From HRBIN30 sp964534275 (GTDB taxonomy: Bacteria; Desulfobacterota; Binatia; HRBIN30), in NCBI GenBank assembly GCA_964534275.1, contig CAZHQG010000008.1, forward strand, positions 62,001 through 126,000: 64,000 bases of DNA, written 5' to 3'. Below the pieces are notes generated by a model. The model was not told the DNA's origin and ran no database searches. It was given only the letters and a program-made list of their open reading frames with translations. The translations under genes were made by a program, and so were the position numbers. The first letter of the stretch is position 1. Each line of letters opens with the position of its first letter. Shown one piece after another: positions 51,320 to 60,300 of the stretch.

Positions 51320-51464
51320 CATGGACCAGCACACAAGTTTTATTAGACACGTTCCTGTGCCTCCGACCGCGGCACGTGTTCTGCCGCGGGGGCCCAGAGC
51401 GTCGTGCATCATGAAAGTTCCGCAAGCGTCGCGCACAAGTCGCCTTTTCCACCGCAGTTCGATC

Positions 51465-51917
51465 ATGAACGTCGGGCGGCGGGTCGATTATGCTGTCCGC
51501 GCGCTTTGCTATGTGGCCGCTCAGCCGCCGGGCCGTTACGTCCCGCGACGCGAAATCCAGTTGCGGCAAAACATTCCGGCTCCGTTTCTGTCCAAGATCT
51601 TGCGCGATTTGGTGCACGCTGGCCTGCTGCTCTCTGTTCCCGGGGCACGAGGGGGCTTCCGGCTGGGCAAACCAGCTGAGGCAATCACATTGCGCGAGGT
51701 GTACGAAAGCTTGGAGGGGCCGCTGAACTTGATCGACTGCGTCACCGAACAAGACGATGCTTGCTGCTTCGCATCCGTGTGCACGCAAATCCAAATTTGG
51801 CGCGGTGCACAGGAGTTGCTGGCGCGATACCTCGAGGACATTACCATTCAAGCAATCGCAGATCGCCACGGGCTGGTCCCGCGGCTGCAAGAAAAACATC
51901 AGTCTGCACAACATTGA
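51465..51917 (+). CDS. Rrf2-family regulator with iron-sulfur cysteines (IscR/NsrR-like)
   Basis: A 150-residue winged-helix regulator (RRVDYAVRALCYVA at the start; LSKILRDLVHAGLL recognition helix). Cys92, Cys100 and Cys106 (with Cys101) lie where IscR and NsrR hold their [Fe-S] cluster, so it probably senses iron-sulfur status, oxygen or NO. The ATG at 51465 starts exactly at the domain. It is followed after 27 bases by a ferredoxin gene in the same direction, a likely co-transcribed target. Confidence 0.88.
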   Translation: MNVGRRVDYAVRALCYVAAQPPGRYVPRREIQLRQNIPAPFLSKILRDLVHAGLLLSVPGARGGFRLGKPAEAITLREVYESLEGPLNLIDCVTEQDDACCFASVCTQIQIWRGAQELLARYLEDITIQAIADRHGLVPRLQEKHQSAQH

Positions 51918-51944
51918 GCTGCAGAGGAGAAGAAGGAGGAGAGG

Positions 51945-52298
51945 ATGGCTTACATCATCACCCGGCTATGCATCGATTGTGTCGACACGGCTTGTGTGTC
52001 CGTCTGCCCGGTGGATTGCATTTACGAGTACACAGGCAGCGACCGGGAGCACTTTCCGAACCAGCTCTACATTCATCCGGACGAATGCATCGATTGCGGG
52101 GCCTGCGAGCCGGAATGCCCATGGCAAGCGATCTTCGAGGAGTCGGCGGTGCCCGAGATCTTCAAGAGCGACATTGCCTTGAACGCGGAGATTCGCGAGC
52201 GCAGCAGCGAGTTTCAGGTGAAAAAGCACGAACAAAAACCAAAACCGACGCCGGAACAGGTGGAAGCAAACAAGCGCAAGTGGGGCTACACCGGTTGA
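51945..52298 (+). CDS. Ferredoxin, [3Fe-4S][4Fe-4S]-type
   Basis: A 117-residue cytoplasmic electron carrier. Cys9, 17 and 21 (with Cys12 and 25 close by) form the first site and Cys48, 51, 54 and 58 (CIDCGACEPECP) the second, as in seven-iron ferredoxins. The C-terminal 45 residues are helical and charged and end KRKWGYTG, a common end in this family. Strong ribosome site GGAGGAG upstream. A strong terminator follows. Confidence 0.92.
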   Translation: MAYIITRLCIDCVDTACVSVCPVDCIYEYTGSDREHFPNQLYIHPDECIDCGACEPECPWQAIFEESAVPEIFKSDIALNAEIRERSSEFQVKKHEQKPKPTPEQVEANKRKWGYTG

Positions 52299-52325
52299 GT
52301 CTCGCACTACGACCTGCGAAACACC

Positions 52326-52352
52326 GAGGGGCGACTCGTCGAGTCGCCCCTC
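52326..52352 (+). terminator. Terminator after the ferredoxin gene
   Basis: A near-perfect 11-base stem, GAGGGGCGACT and AGTCGCCCCTC, with a five-base loop, 28 bases after the stop, followed by CCTT. Confidence 0.75.
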
Positions 52353-52499
52353 CTTGCATCCCGGCCGCACAGAAGATCGGGAGCGATTCCAGGGAGCCCT
52401 GGCGATTGCCCCACCAACGACAAGGCATCACGCGAGCCCCAGCGACAAGCTGGTGAACCGCTTGCCTCTCTCGCGCCCAAGCAGGTAAAAGGGCTTGCC

Positions 52500-53588
52500 A
52501 TGCCCCGAGGAACACAAGTTGCCCGCTTGTACACGTTGTTGCTGGAACTGGGGCGCGCCCCGCGTGGCGTGCTGGCGCAGAACCTGGCTACACGCCTTGG
52601 GGTTCGGCTGCGTACCGTGTATCGCGACCTCGAGGCCTTGCGCCAAGCTGGGTTTCCTGTGGAACGTGTCGACGGAGCGCGCTGGCGCTTGCCCGAAGAA
52701 TGGCAGGCGCAGCTTCCATTTCCTCTGCCTGCGGAAGAATTGTTTGCGCTGCACGCTGCACGAGAATTCTTGCGGCCGTTGCGGGGCACCCCGATCGAAC
52801 AGGCGTTCGGCAAGTTATGCCATCGGCTCCTGGGAGCAACCAGCCAACAGGGGGAGTTGTTCCCCTATTACCGCACCCTAGTGCAGACGCGTTCGACATT
52901 TGCCATCGACTACCGCCCGCATCTCGACACAATCGAAGTGCTGTGCACGGCACTGCAACAGCACCGGACGATACGTGCCGTCTATGCCGGATTAGCCCGC
53001 TCGGAGCCCACACAGCGCGATCTCGATCCGTACCGTCTGTACTACGACCCAGCGCTCGAAGCTCTGTACTTGTTTGCTTGGTGCCACCTGCGCAAGGCCG
53101 TGCGCGTGTTTGCTGTGCACCGATTTCACAGCGTCCAACTTACGGAGCGGACTTTCTCCCCGCCGTTGCATTTCGACGTCGAAACATTTCTCAAGGATGC
53201 TTTCCGCTTGTGGCGAGAGGAAAACGTGCAACACGTACGCTTCCGAGTTTACCCACCCCTGGCCCGGTGGGTGGCAGAACGACGCTTGCACGCGAGCCAA
53301 CTTCAGCGCCGCCTCGATGGCGGTGCCATCGAGGTGGAACTCACCGTCGAAGCAAGCGAAGACATCAAACGTTTCCTCCTGCAGTTGGGGGCGTCGGCGG
53401 AAGTTCTAGCGCCGGAGTCGCTGCGCAACGCCGTTGCCAACGAGCTGACCCGCGCGCTGCGACGGTACTTGGTTCGACCTCGAGAAACTTTGTCCCCGGA
53501 TGACAAACAGCCGTTGCCGGCCCGTTCGGCGCATTTAAAGAAGGGTGCGGTCCGAGCGGGAACGCGAAGGCAACGCAAGGCTCGCTAA
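52500..53588 (+). CDS. HTH-WYL domain transcriptional regulator
   Basis: A 362-residue regulator. An N-terminal winged helix (QVARLYTLLLELGRAPRGVLAQ, in part, and RTVYRDLEALRQAGFPV) is followed by a WYL domain with LDPYRLYYDPALEALYLFAWCHLRK and the RVFAVHRFHSV segment, then a C-terminal WCX-like extension. WYL domains bind nucleic acids or nucleotides and often control DNA repair or defence genes, but no target lies next to it. The first gene downstream is a secreted protein 212 bases away. The C-terminal 40 residues are basic and low in complexity. Confidence 0.88.
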   Translation: MPRGTQVARLYTLLLELGRAPRGVLAQNLATRLGVRLRTVYRDLEALRQAGFPVERVDGARWRLPEEWQAQLPFPLPAEELFALHAAREFLRPLRGTPIEQAFGKLCHRLLGATSQQGELFPYYRTLVQTRSTFAIDYRPHLDTIEVLCTALQQHRTIRAVYAGLARSEPTQRDLDPYRLYYDPALEALYLFAWCHLRKAVRVFAVHRFHSVQLTERTFSPPLHFDVETFLKDAFRLWREENVQHVRFRVYPPLARWVAERRLHASQLQRRLDGGAIEVELTVEASEDIKRFLLQLGASAEVLAPESLRNAVANELTRALRRYLVRPRETLSPDDKQPLPARSAHLKKGAVRAGTRRQRKAR

Positions 53589-53800
53589 ACCGGCTGAGGC
53601 CGGCGATGGGGGGCGTCGAGGTTTCGGGGGCAGCCTCGAGCTTTTGGGGGTAGCGAGCCCCTTCGCGGCCCCCGCTCCGGACCTCGTTCGTCGCCGCCTG
53701 CGCCGAGGCGAGAGCCAAGCCTTCGGACTCTTGTGGCTCGGTCTGGACAAAGGCTTCCCCGTGGGCGTACCATACGCCCTCGCATCGCCAGGGGGAAAAC

Positions 53801-55837
53801 ATGTGGAGTCGTGCTCGAGTGCGTTGCCACTCTTGCCTTCGCCGCTGCCGCCGGCTGGTGCTTGCCGCACTCGCCGATGTGGCGTTGAGTGCCTTGGAGT
53901 GCCTCGCGCCGGCGTGGGCGTCGTGGTCGTTCACAGAAGTTCACGAATCCGCCGCACTGGTCTACGAGCACCGCTACGACGCCACGCCCTCGGCCGCTGA
54001 CTGGAGCGCAGGCGGTGTGGCCGCGGGTGACTACGATGGCGATGGCTGGGTCGACCTCTACGTCGTGCGAGGAGATGCTGGTGCGAACCTTTTGTTCCGC
54101 AATCGGGGCGACGGTACGTTCGAAGAGGTCGGCGCGCGAGCGGGAGTCGACCTGGCAGGCGCGCGCAGCACGGGGCCCACGTTTGCCGACTTCGACGGCG
54201 ATGGGCACCTCGACCTGCTGGTGCTTGCCCTACTCTGTCCGAACAAAGTCTCGTACTGCGACGGTGTACAGGAGCCGCAAACAGGGACCGTAAAACTGTT
54301 TCGCAACCGGGGCGATGGAACCTTTACCGACGTCACTGCGCAAAGCGGCCTACGTTTTACCCGCGACAGCTTTTCCGCAGCTTGGGGCGATTACGACCTG
54401 GACGGCGACCTCGACTTGTTTGTCACCCACTGGGGCGACAATCGCCCACCCGGCTCTTCGGAGCACTTGTGGCGCAACAACGGCGACGGCACGTTTACCG
54501 ACGTCAGCGTCTCCCTCGGGATCACTGCGGCGTACGCGTTCGTCAGTGGCGACATTGGCGACTTGAGCTTCACCCCGAACTTTGCCGACATCGACAGCGA
54601 CGGCTGGCCCGACCTCCTCGTGGCAGGCGACTTCCTCCAAAGCAAAGTGTTTCGCAATGTGCGTGGCGCTGCCTTTGTCGACGCGACCACGCCGGTGATT
54701 TCCGACGAAAACGGAATGGGTGCGGCGGTGGGCGATTACGACAACGACGGTCACTTGGATTGGTTCGTGAGCTCGATCTGGGACCCCGACCAAGACAATC
54801 GGGGCAACAACTGGTACGTGTCGGGCAACCGCCTGTACCGCAACCGGGGCGACGGCACGTTCGAAGACGTCACCACTGCCGCCGGGGTGCGGGAAGGCTA
54901 CTGGGGCTGGGCAGCGACGTTCGCCGACCTGGACAACGACGGCTGGCTGGATCTTTATCACGTGAACGGCTGGCGCACGGACGACCCGAACGCAACGGAA
55001 TTCCATTCCGACCCGGCGGTGTTGTTCCACAATCAGGGCGACGGCACATTTGCCGAAATTGCTGCTGCCACTGGCGTTGCCGACCGCGGACAAGGGCGCG
55101 GCGTCGTGGCATTCGACTACGACCGCGACGGCGACGTGGACTTGTTCATCGCCAACATCCAGGGCCTGCCCGCCCTGTATCGCAACGACCTCTCTCGAGA
55201 GCGGCGTTTCGTGAACGTCCAGCTTCGTGGTCGGGGAAACAATCGCCAAGGCATCGGCGCCCGTATTTGGGTGGAGACGAACGGGTTCGTGCAAATGCGC
55301 GAGCTGCGCGCAGGCAGCAACTTCGTTTCGCAAGATCCCGCAGAAGCCCACTTTGGACTCGGCACTGCAACGCGCGTGGACCGCCTGCGCGTGCGCTGGA
55401 CTAACGGCCGCGTGCAAGAGTGGCGCGATTTGCCCTCCAATGCCTGGATCGTGGCGGATGAAGGGGAGGAAGCTCTACGCATTCGGACCCTCGCCGAATC
55501 CCAGCCCACCGCAACGCCGACGCCCACGTTTTCGCCAACACCCTCCACAACTGCGGCACAAAGCGTTCCCACGCCAACGCCCACTCCCACACCGCAGCCT
55601 TGTGCCGGGGACTGCTCCGGCGATGGCGAGGTCACGATCGAGGAGATCGTGCGGCTTGTGGCCATCGCTCTCGGCGAGGCAGCACCCACAACGTGCCCCG
55701 TGCTCCAGAGCGCCGGCGTTGTGGACGTCACGATCGACTACATCGTGCGTGCCGTGAACGCCGCCCTGAACGGCTGCACCCACTCGTCCCCGTTTACCGC
55801 AGGGAGTTGGTCTGACTCATCTGACCGATCTCGATGA
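53801..55837 (+). CDS. Exported FG-GAP/ASPIC repeat protein with dockerin-like C-terminus
   Basis: A 678-residue exported protein of the CRTAC1 type. A signal peptide (to about WAS, residue 41) precedes six or seven FG-GAP/VCBS propeller repeats with calcium loops such as AGDYDGDGWVDLYV and FADFDGDGHLDLLV, each followed by NRGDGTFEDV. Next comes an ASPIC/UnbV domain (GARIWVETNG...LRAGSNFVSQ...HFGLG). A Thr-Pro linker leads to a calcium module CAGDCSGDGEVTIEEIVRLV plus VVDVTIDYIVRAVNAAL. It resembles integrin-like adhesion proteins. The next gene encodes a protein with the same module at its N-terminus. Confidence 0.85.
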   Translation: MWSRARVRCHSCLRRCRRLVLAALADVALSALECLAPAWASWSFTEVHESAALVYEHRYDATPSAADWSAGGVAAGDYDGDGWVDLYVVRGDAGANLLFRNRGDGTFEEVGARAGVDLAGARSTGPTFADFDGDGHLDLLVLALLCPNKVSYCDGVQEPQTGTVKLFRNRGDGTFTDVTAQSGLRFTRDSFSAAWGDYDLDGDLDLFVTHWGDNRPPGSSEHLWRNNGDGTFTDVSVSLGITAAYAFVSGDIGDLSFTPNFADIDSDGWPDLLVAGDFLQSKVFRNVRGAAFVDATTPVISDENGMGAAVGDYDNDGHLDWFVSSIWDPDQDNRGNNWYVSGNRLYRNRGDGTFEDVTTAAGVREGYWGWAATFADLDNDGWLDLYHVNGWRTDDPNATEFHSDPAVLFHNQGDGTFAEIAAATGVADRGQGRGVVAFDYDRDGDVDLFIANIQGLPALYRNDLSRERRFVNVQLRGRGNNRQGIGARIWVETNGFVQMRELRAGSNFVSQDPAEAHFGLGTATRVDRLRVRWTNGRVQEWRDLPSNAWIVADEGEEALRIRTLAESQPTATPTPTFSPTPSTTAAQSVPTPTPTPTPQPCAGDCSGDGEVTIEEIVRLVAIALGEAAPTTCPVLQSAGVVDVTIDYIVRAVNAALNGCTHSSPFTAGSWSDSSDRSR

Positions 55838-55876
55838 TCCGTCGAACGAGCCCAATCGGCCGAGCTACCCGTCCGG

Positions 55877-56998
55877 CTATTGCGGAACCGGGGTGAACGT
55901 CAGACGCAGGCGCAGCCTCTCCGTGTGGTGGTGCAACTGCCCGTCGGTCACGCTTACCTCCAAGTTTGCCTCTGCACCTTCCATGTCGAAAAACGGGCTC
56001 GGGCCTTTCACCTCGAACTGCACGCTGCGCGATTCTACGATGTCGCCGTCACCCTCTGCTGGGTAAAAGCGTACGCGATACTGTTCCTCGATCACCGGCT
56101 GCCGATCCTTGGTGTCCATGCGCGCTTCCAACAGGATGCGGTCGTCCAAGCTCAAACAACGCGCGCGGAACTTGAACCGCACCTCGGCTGAAGCTTGCGC
56201 GTTGTTCCTGACATATTTGAGGTCGCAATCGTTCAGTGGCCGAAAGCCGCCGTCAATGTCCTCACTAATCCAGAGGGCCAAACCGTCCGGGCACGGTACG
56301 TCGGGGAGCGACGGTGTGGCCACGTGCTCTGCCCCGCAGCACGGGGCATCGAGGCTAGGCAACGCGCGCGAGCAACCGACCGCGGGGTCGCACTGCGGCA
56401 CGGAACACGCGTCCACCGCCCACACAGATACGACCATCCGCGCCTGCGCGCGCGCAGGCGGCACCCCCTGGTCTGCGCACTCCACCTCGACGTCGTGGTT
56501 TCCGACATCGGCATCGCTTGGCATCCACACCAATCGCCACGACGGATCCAATACGGCTCCTGCGGGAAGACGCGTGGCCATACACTCGACGGAGTCGCCA
56601 TCGGGATCGAGCACCCCCAAAGGCAAGGCGATCGGTTGGTTCGCATAGCCACGGTACCACCGTGGGGCTTGGATGATCGGTGCCCGGTTCTCTCGAGGCG
56701 TCGGCGTGGGCGTTGCTCTCAGCGTGGGCGTCGGCGTGCTCGTCAGGGGGCAGCCATTCAACAAGAATCCCACGGCGGCAATGATTTCGTCGATGGCTAC
56801 GGTCCCGTCGCCGTTGCGGTCGAACCCCGGGCACAACTCTACTCCGGCATTTCCTAGTGCGATGTTCACTCCGCGCACGATTTCCTCGATGGTGACGGCA
56901 CCATCCCGGTTGCAGTCGCCAACACACCCGTCTGCCTGCACGCGAACGGCAATCAGTCCCACGAGCCACAAACTCCACCACCAACGCCAGTGTTTCAT
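55877..56998 (-). CDS. Exported protein with N-terminal dockerin-like module and Ig-like domain
   Basis: A 373-residue exported protein. After a signal peptide (cleavage near QADG) come two EF-hand-like loops, GDCNRDGAVTIEEIVRGVNI and DRNGDGTVAIDEIIAAVGFL, flanked by cysteines (CVGDC, NGC). A Thr-Pro linker leads to an Ig-like fold (RAPIIQAPRWYRGYANQPIALPLG) and a Cys-rich segment. It shares its module with the convergent neighbour gene's C-terminus; module order is reversed, which suggests domain shuffling. The ATG at 56998 is chosen because the signal peptide starts there; the longer frame upstream overlaps the next gene. Confidence 0.68.
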   Translation of the reverse strand: MKHWRWWWSLWLVGLIAVRVQADGCVGDCNRDGAVTIEEIVRGVNIALGNAGVELCPGFDRNGDGTVAIDEIIAAVGFLLNGCPLTSTPTPTLRATPTPTPRENRAPIIQAPRWYRGYANQPIALPLGVLDPDGDSVECMATRLPAGAVLDPSWRLVWMPSDADVGNHDVEVECADQGVPPARAQARMVVSVWAVDACSVPQCDPAVGCSRALPSLDAPCCGAEHVATPSLPDVPCPDGLALWISEDIDGGFRPLNDCDLKYVRNNAQASAEVRFKFRARCLSLDDRILLEARMDTKDRQPVIEEQYRVRFYPAEGDGDIVESRSVQFEVKGPSPFFDMEGAEANLEVSVTDGQLHHHTERLRLRLTFTPVPQ

Positions 56999-57085
56999 CG
57001 GCCCGACTGTAAGAATCTCGCGCACGAAAGGCGAGGCCACCCCGCTGCAAGCGCAACACAAATGTGCCATGCACGGCAAGCACGC

Positions 57086-58723
57086 ATGCGTTCCGCTTCG
57101 ACAACGACCACGACGGTTGCGCCCGATTCCTGCCGCCGGGTTCGCATGGTTGCCGGCCTGCTGCTGACAACCGCAGCGCTGGTTCTCCAAGGGATTTTTG
57201 TCTGGCACGCGGGCCCGTTGTGGCGCGACGAGGCCAACAGCGCCAACCTTGCTGCGTTGGGCTCGTGGAAGGCCATTTACGCCCACGCGCACTATGATTC
57301 GTTTCCGCTGATCTGGGATCTTTGCTTGTGGCTTTGGGGCAGCGTGGGTTGGACGAGCGACGCCGCGCTTCGCTGCCTCGGCCTGCTCGGCGGCTGCGCA
57401 CAGCTCGCCGCCTTGTGGTTCGCAGTGCGTATGGTTGGCATCGCGGCTCCAGTGGTCGCCATCGTGCTGTATGCACTCGTCCCGTCCACCGTGGTGTACG
57501 GCACCATGGCTCGCGGCTACGGGCTCGGAGCCGCAGCATTCCTGCTTGCTGTAGGCGCCCTCGTGCGCTGTTTGCGTGCACCTTCCCGAAGCAACTGCGC
57601 GTTCTTGGCTGGGAGTTGCGTGCTTGCGGTGCAGACCAATTTCGCCAACGGAGTGCTGGTTGCGGCCGCGCTCGGAAGCGCAGCCATCGCAGGATGGTTT
57701 CGTGAACATGGCCGCCAGCGCCTATGGGTCGCCTTGGCGGCAAGTCTCGCTGCGGCGGTTGCCTCGCTAACGCTCTCGCTGCCGTGGATCCGGTACGCCT
57801 TCGCCGTGGGCGAAGCCGAACAGCGCCCAGTTGGGTTGCCGGCAATAGCGACTGTTTGGCTCGACAGTCTCACCGCCGGTTTGCCGTTCGCTGCTGCGCT
57901 GTGGGCGATCGCAGCGCTGGCTTTGCTGGCAGCGGTCATCAACGCACGTACGAGGACAACGCACGACGCCGCCGTTCTCGCCTTCGTGGCCTTGGCAGTA
58001 CCTGCATGCATAGCTGGTTTTCTTCTGTATTTCTGGGGCGTCGCGCGCTTGCCCAGCCAGCAATGGCACTACCTGTCGCTCAACGCGTGGCTCGCGGTTG
58101 CCGGTGAGATTGCCGTCCACGCGCTTCTTGCGCCTCGCCCACGAACGGGCCCCTTCGCTCTCGCGGCCTTCGGCATAGCTGGGGTGTGGCTCGGTGCACT
58201 CGCGGCGCCCCTCGTGGCGGTGCGGATGACCAACGTCGACGTCATTGCAACGGTACTGCACCAGCAAGCGCGACCCACCGACTTGGTCGTCGTGGTCCCG
58301 TGGTACTGTGGAGTGAGTTTCCAGCGGTATTATGCCGGGCCAGCTCCGTGGATCACGCTGCCGGACCTCGATGACCACCGGTTCCACTACCATCTCGCAA
58401 TTCGCGCCAAGGCTGCACAGGGCGACCAAGGCATCGCTGCGGAGCGCCAACGCATCGTATCCACCCTGTTGTCGGGCGGCCGCGTTTGGCTTGTGGGCGA
58501 CCTCCCCGCGCCGCTACCCGGGCAGAGTCCTCCCCGCATGCCGCCCGCACCCCATCCCGAAACTGGTTGGCGCGCGGGTCCGTACCTGCAAGCGTGGGAA
58601 ATGCAAATTGCCGCATTGCTGCGCGATCACGGACGCGACATCTTCGGCATTACCCTGCCCGATGTTGGTCCGGTGAACCCTTGGGAACATCTGCCACTGA
58701 CGGTCATCGCTGGCTGGCAGTGA
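57086..58723 (+). CDS. GT39-like multipass membrane protein
   Basis: A membrane protein of about 545 residues with some ten to twelve helices. After the first helix comes a periplasmic loop, WRDEANSANLAALGSWKAIYAHAHYD, with the acidic residues (DE) typical of GT-C enzymes of the GT39/ArnT type, which use polyprenyl-linked sugars. The second half has a soluble tail (about 400-545). It may transfer sugars to surface glycans or proteins. The start is uncertain: ATG at 57086 or 57146, both with weak ribosome sites. It reads divergently from the calcium-module gene. Confidence 0.65.
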   Translation: MRSASTTTTTVAPDSCRRVRMVAGLLLTTAALVLQGIFVWHAGPLWRDEANSANLAALGSWKAIYAHAHYDSFPLIWDLCLWLWGSVGWTSDAALRCLGLLGGCAQLAALWFAVRMVGIAAPVVAIVLYALVPSTVVYGTMARGYGLGAAAFLLAVGALVRCLRAPSRSNCAFLAGSCVLAVQTNFANGVLVAAALGSAAIAGWFREHGRQRLWVALAASLAAAVASLTLSLPWIRYAFAVGEAEQRPVGLPAIATVWLDSLTAGLPFAAALWAIAALALLAAVINARTRTTHDAAVLAFVALAVPACIAGFLLYFWGVARLPSQQWHYLSLNAWLAVAGEIAVHALLAPRPRTGPFALAAFGIAGVWLGALAAPLVAVRMTNVDVIATVLHQQARPTDLVVVVPWYCGVSFQRYYAGPAPWITLPDLDDHRFHYHLAIRAKAAQGDQGIAAERQRIVSTLLSGGRVWLVGDLPAPLPGQSPPRMPPAPHPETGWRAGPYLQAWEMQIAALLRDHGRDIFGITLPDVGPVNPWEHLPLTVIAGWQ

Positions 58724-58792
58724 GTGGGGCGTATCCGTTGCCTCAGCAAGCGGCACTTTGCGATAAGGCTCGTCACCGCAAGGAGGCCAACG

Positions 58793-59959
58793 ATGCAACG
58801 TTTTTCCGGTGTGGATTATTACAACCTCGACGACCTGCTCACCCCAGAGCAACGCATGGTGCAGCGCACCGTGCGCGAGTTCGTGGAAAACGAGGCTTTG
58901 CCGGTCATCGAAGACTGTCACGCGCGCGAGGAATTTCCTCGCCATTTGATTCCGCGCATGGCGGAGCTCGGTTTGTTCGGAGCGAACCTTCACGGCTACG
59001 GTTGCCCCGGGCTCGACAACATTGCCTACGGTCTCATTTGCCAAGAACTCGAGCGTGGCGACAGCGGGCTGCGCTCCATGGTTTCGGTTCAAGGCTCGTT
59101 GTGCATGTACCCGATTTGGGCATTTGGCTCCGAGGAACAAAAGCAACGTTGGCTTCCGAAAATGGCCAAGGGCGAGGTGATTGGCTGCTTTGGACTCACG
59201 GAACCCGACCACGGCTCGGACCCCGGAGGGATGGAAACGCGTGCGCACCGCGACGGGCGTCACTGGGTCCTCAACGGTACGAAACGTTGGATTACCAATG
59301 GCTCCATCGCGCACTTGGCAATCGTTTGGGCCAAAACGCCCGACGGAATTCGGGGGTTTCTGGTAGAAACCGATCGGCCGGGCTTTTCGGCGCGCGACAT
59401 CAAGGGCAAGTTTTCGCTGCGCGCCTCGATCACCTCGGAGCTCGTGCTGGACGAGGTTCGGGTACCGGAAGAAAACGTGCTGCCCGGAGTCGTGGGCCTC
59501 AAGGGACCCTTCTCCTGCCTCACCCAGGCCCGTTACGGCATCGTTTGGGGCGCACTCGGCGCGGCCATGGCTTGCTACCACACCGCCCTCGAGTACGCCA
59601 AGGTGCGCCGGCAATTCGAGCGGCCCATTGCTGGCTACCAACTCGTGCAACAGAAACTCGTGTTCATGCTGAGCGAAATCACCAAAGGACAACTGCTCGC
59701 ATTGCGACTTGGCCAGCTCAAAGACCAAGGCAAGCTCCGGCCACAACAGGTGTCGCTCGCCAAGCGCAACAACGTGGCACAAGCGCTGGAGATTGCCCGC
59801 CTGGCGCGCGACGTTTTGGGGGCCAACGGCATCGTGAACGAATACCCAGTGATCCGCCACATGTTGAACCTCGAAACGGTCAACACGTACGAAGGCACGT
59901 ACGATATGCACACGCTCATTGTCGGGCGCGACATTACTGGCCTCGACGCGATCCGCTAG
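58793..59959 (+). CDS. gcdH: Glutaryl-CoA dehydrogenase
   Basis: A 388-residue acyl-CoA dehydrogenase. Marks of the glutaryl-CoA branch are LTEPDHGSDPGGMETRA, NGTKRWITNGSIAHLAIVWA, IKGKFSLRASITSE (human: QGKFSLRAS) and the C-terminal TYEGTYDMHTLIVGRDITG with the catalytic Glu367. It converts glutaryl-CoA to crotonyl-CoA plus CO2 in lysine, tryptophan or benzoate-type breakdown. An AAGGAGG site is seven bases before the ATG. No ETF genes are adjacent. Confidence 0.92.
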   Translation: MQRFSGVDYYNLDDLLTPEQRMVQRTVREFVENEALPVIEDCHAREEFPRHLIPRMAELGLFGANLHGYGCPGLDNIAYGLICQELERGDSGLRSMVSVQGSLCMYPIWAFGSEEQKQRWLPKMAKGEVIGCFGLTEPDHGSDPGGMETRAHRDGRHWVLNGTKRWITNGSIAHLAIVWAKTPDGIRGFLVETDRPGFSARDIKGKFSLRASITSELVLDEVRVPEENVLPGVVGLKGPFSCLTQARYGIVWGALGAAMACYHTALEYAKVRRQFERPIAGYQLVQQKLVFMLSEITKGQLLALRLGQLKDQGKLRPQQVSLAKRNNVAQALEIARLARDVLGANGIVNEYPVIRHMLNLETVNTYEGTYDMHTLIVGRDITGLDAIR

Positions 59960-59988
59960 CGGTCGTGCACGGTTGCCGTTCGAGCGCC

Positions 59989-60300
59989 ATGGCCCCTGCG
60001 CGTTCTCTTAAGTCCGACCGACTCCTCGACCAGCTCGGCGTGTGGAAGCGCCTGCAGCGAGGAGAGAAGCTGGTCGTGGTGGGTCCCACGTACGAGTTGT
60101 TCACTGCGGAAGACTCCACCGCAGCACTCGCGTTCACTTGCGAGGGCGAAAGCTTGTACGTTGGTTACGCCGTCGTTCGTGAGGGGCGGTGGGAGGCAGT
60201 CGAGTTGGAACCCTACTCGCTGCGGGCACTCGGGTACTGGCAGCGGTGGCTCAAACGCCACGGCGTGGCGCGGCACGAGCCCACACCGCGGCACTCATGA
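59989..60300 (+). CDS. Uncharacterised 103-residue protein
   Basis: A short protein starting at ATG 59989, 30 bases after gcdH. It has a beta-rich body (GEKLVVVGPTYELFTAE, YVGYAVVREGRWEAVELEPYSL) with a basic N-terminus and C-terminus. The stop overlaps the start of the anion transporter (ATGA, 60297-60300), so the two are translationally coupled. No family recognised and no cysteine pairs or membrane segments of note. Confidence 0.55.
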   Translation: MAPARSLKSDRLLDQLGVWKRLQRGEKLVVVGPTYELFTAEDSTAALAFTCEGESLYVGYAVVREGRWEAVELEPYSLRALGYWQRWLKRHGVARHEPTPRHS

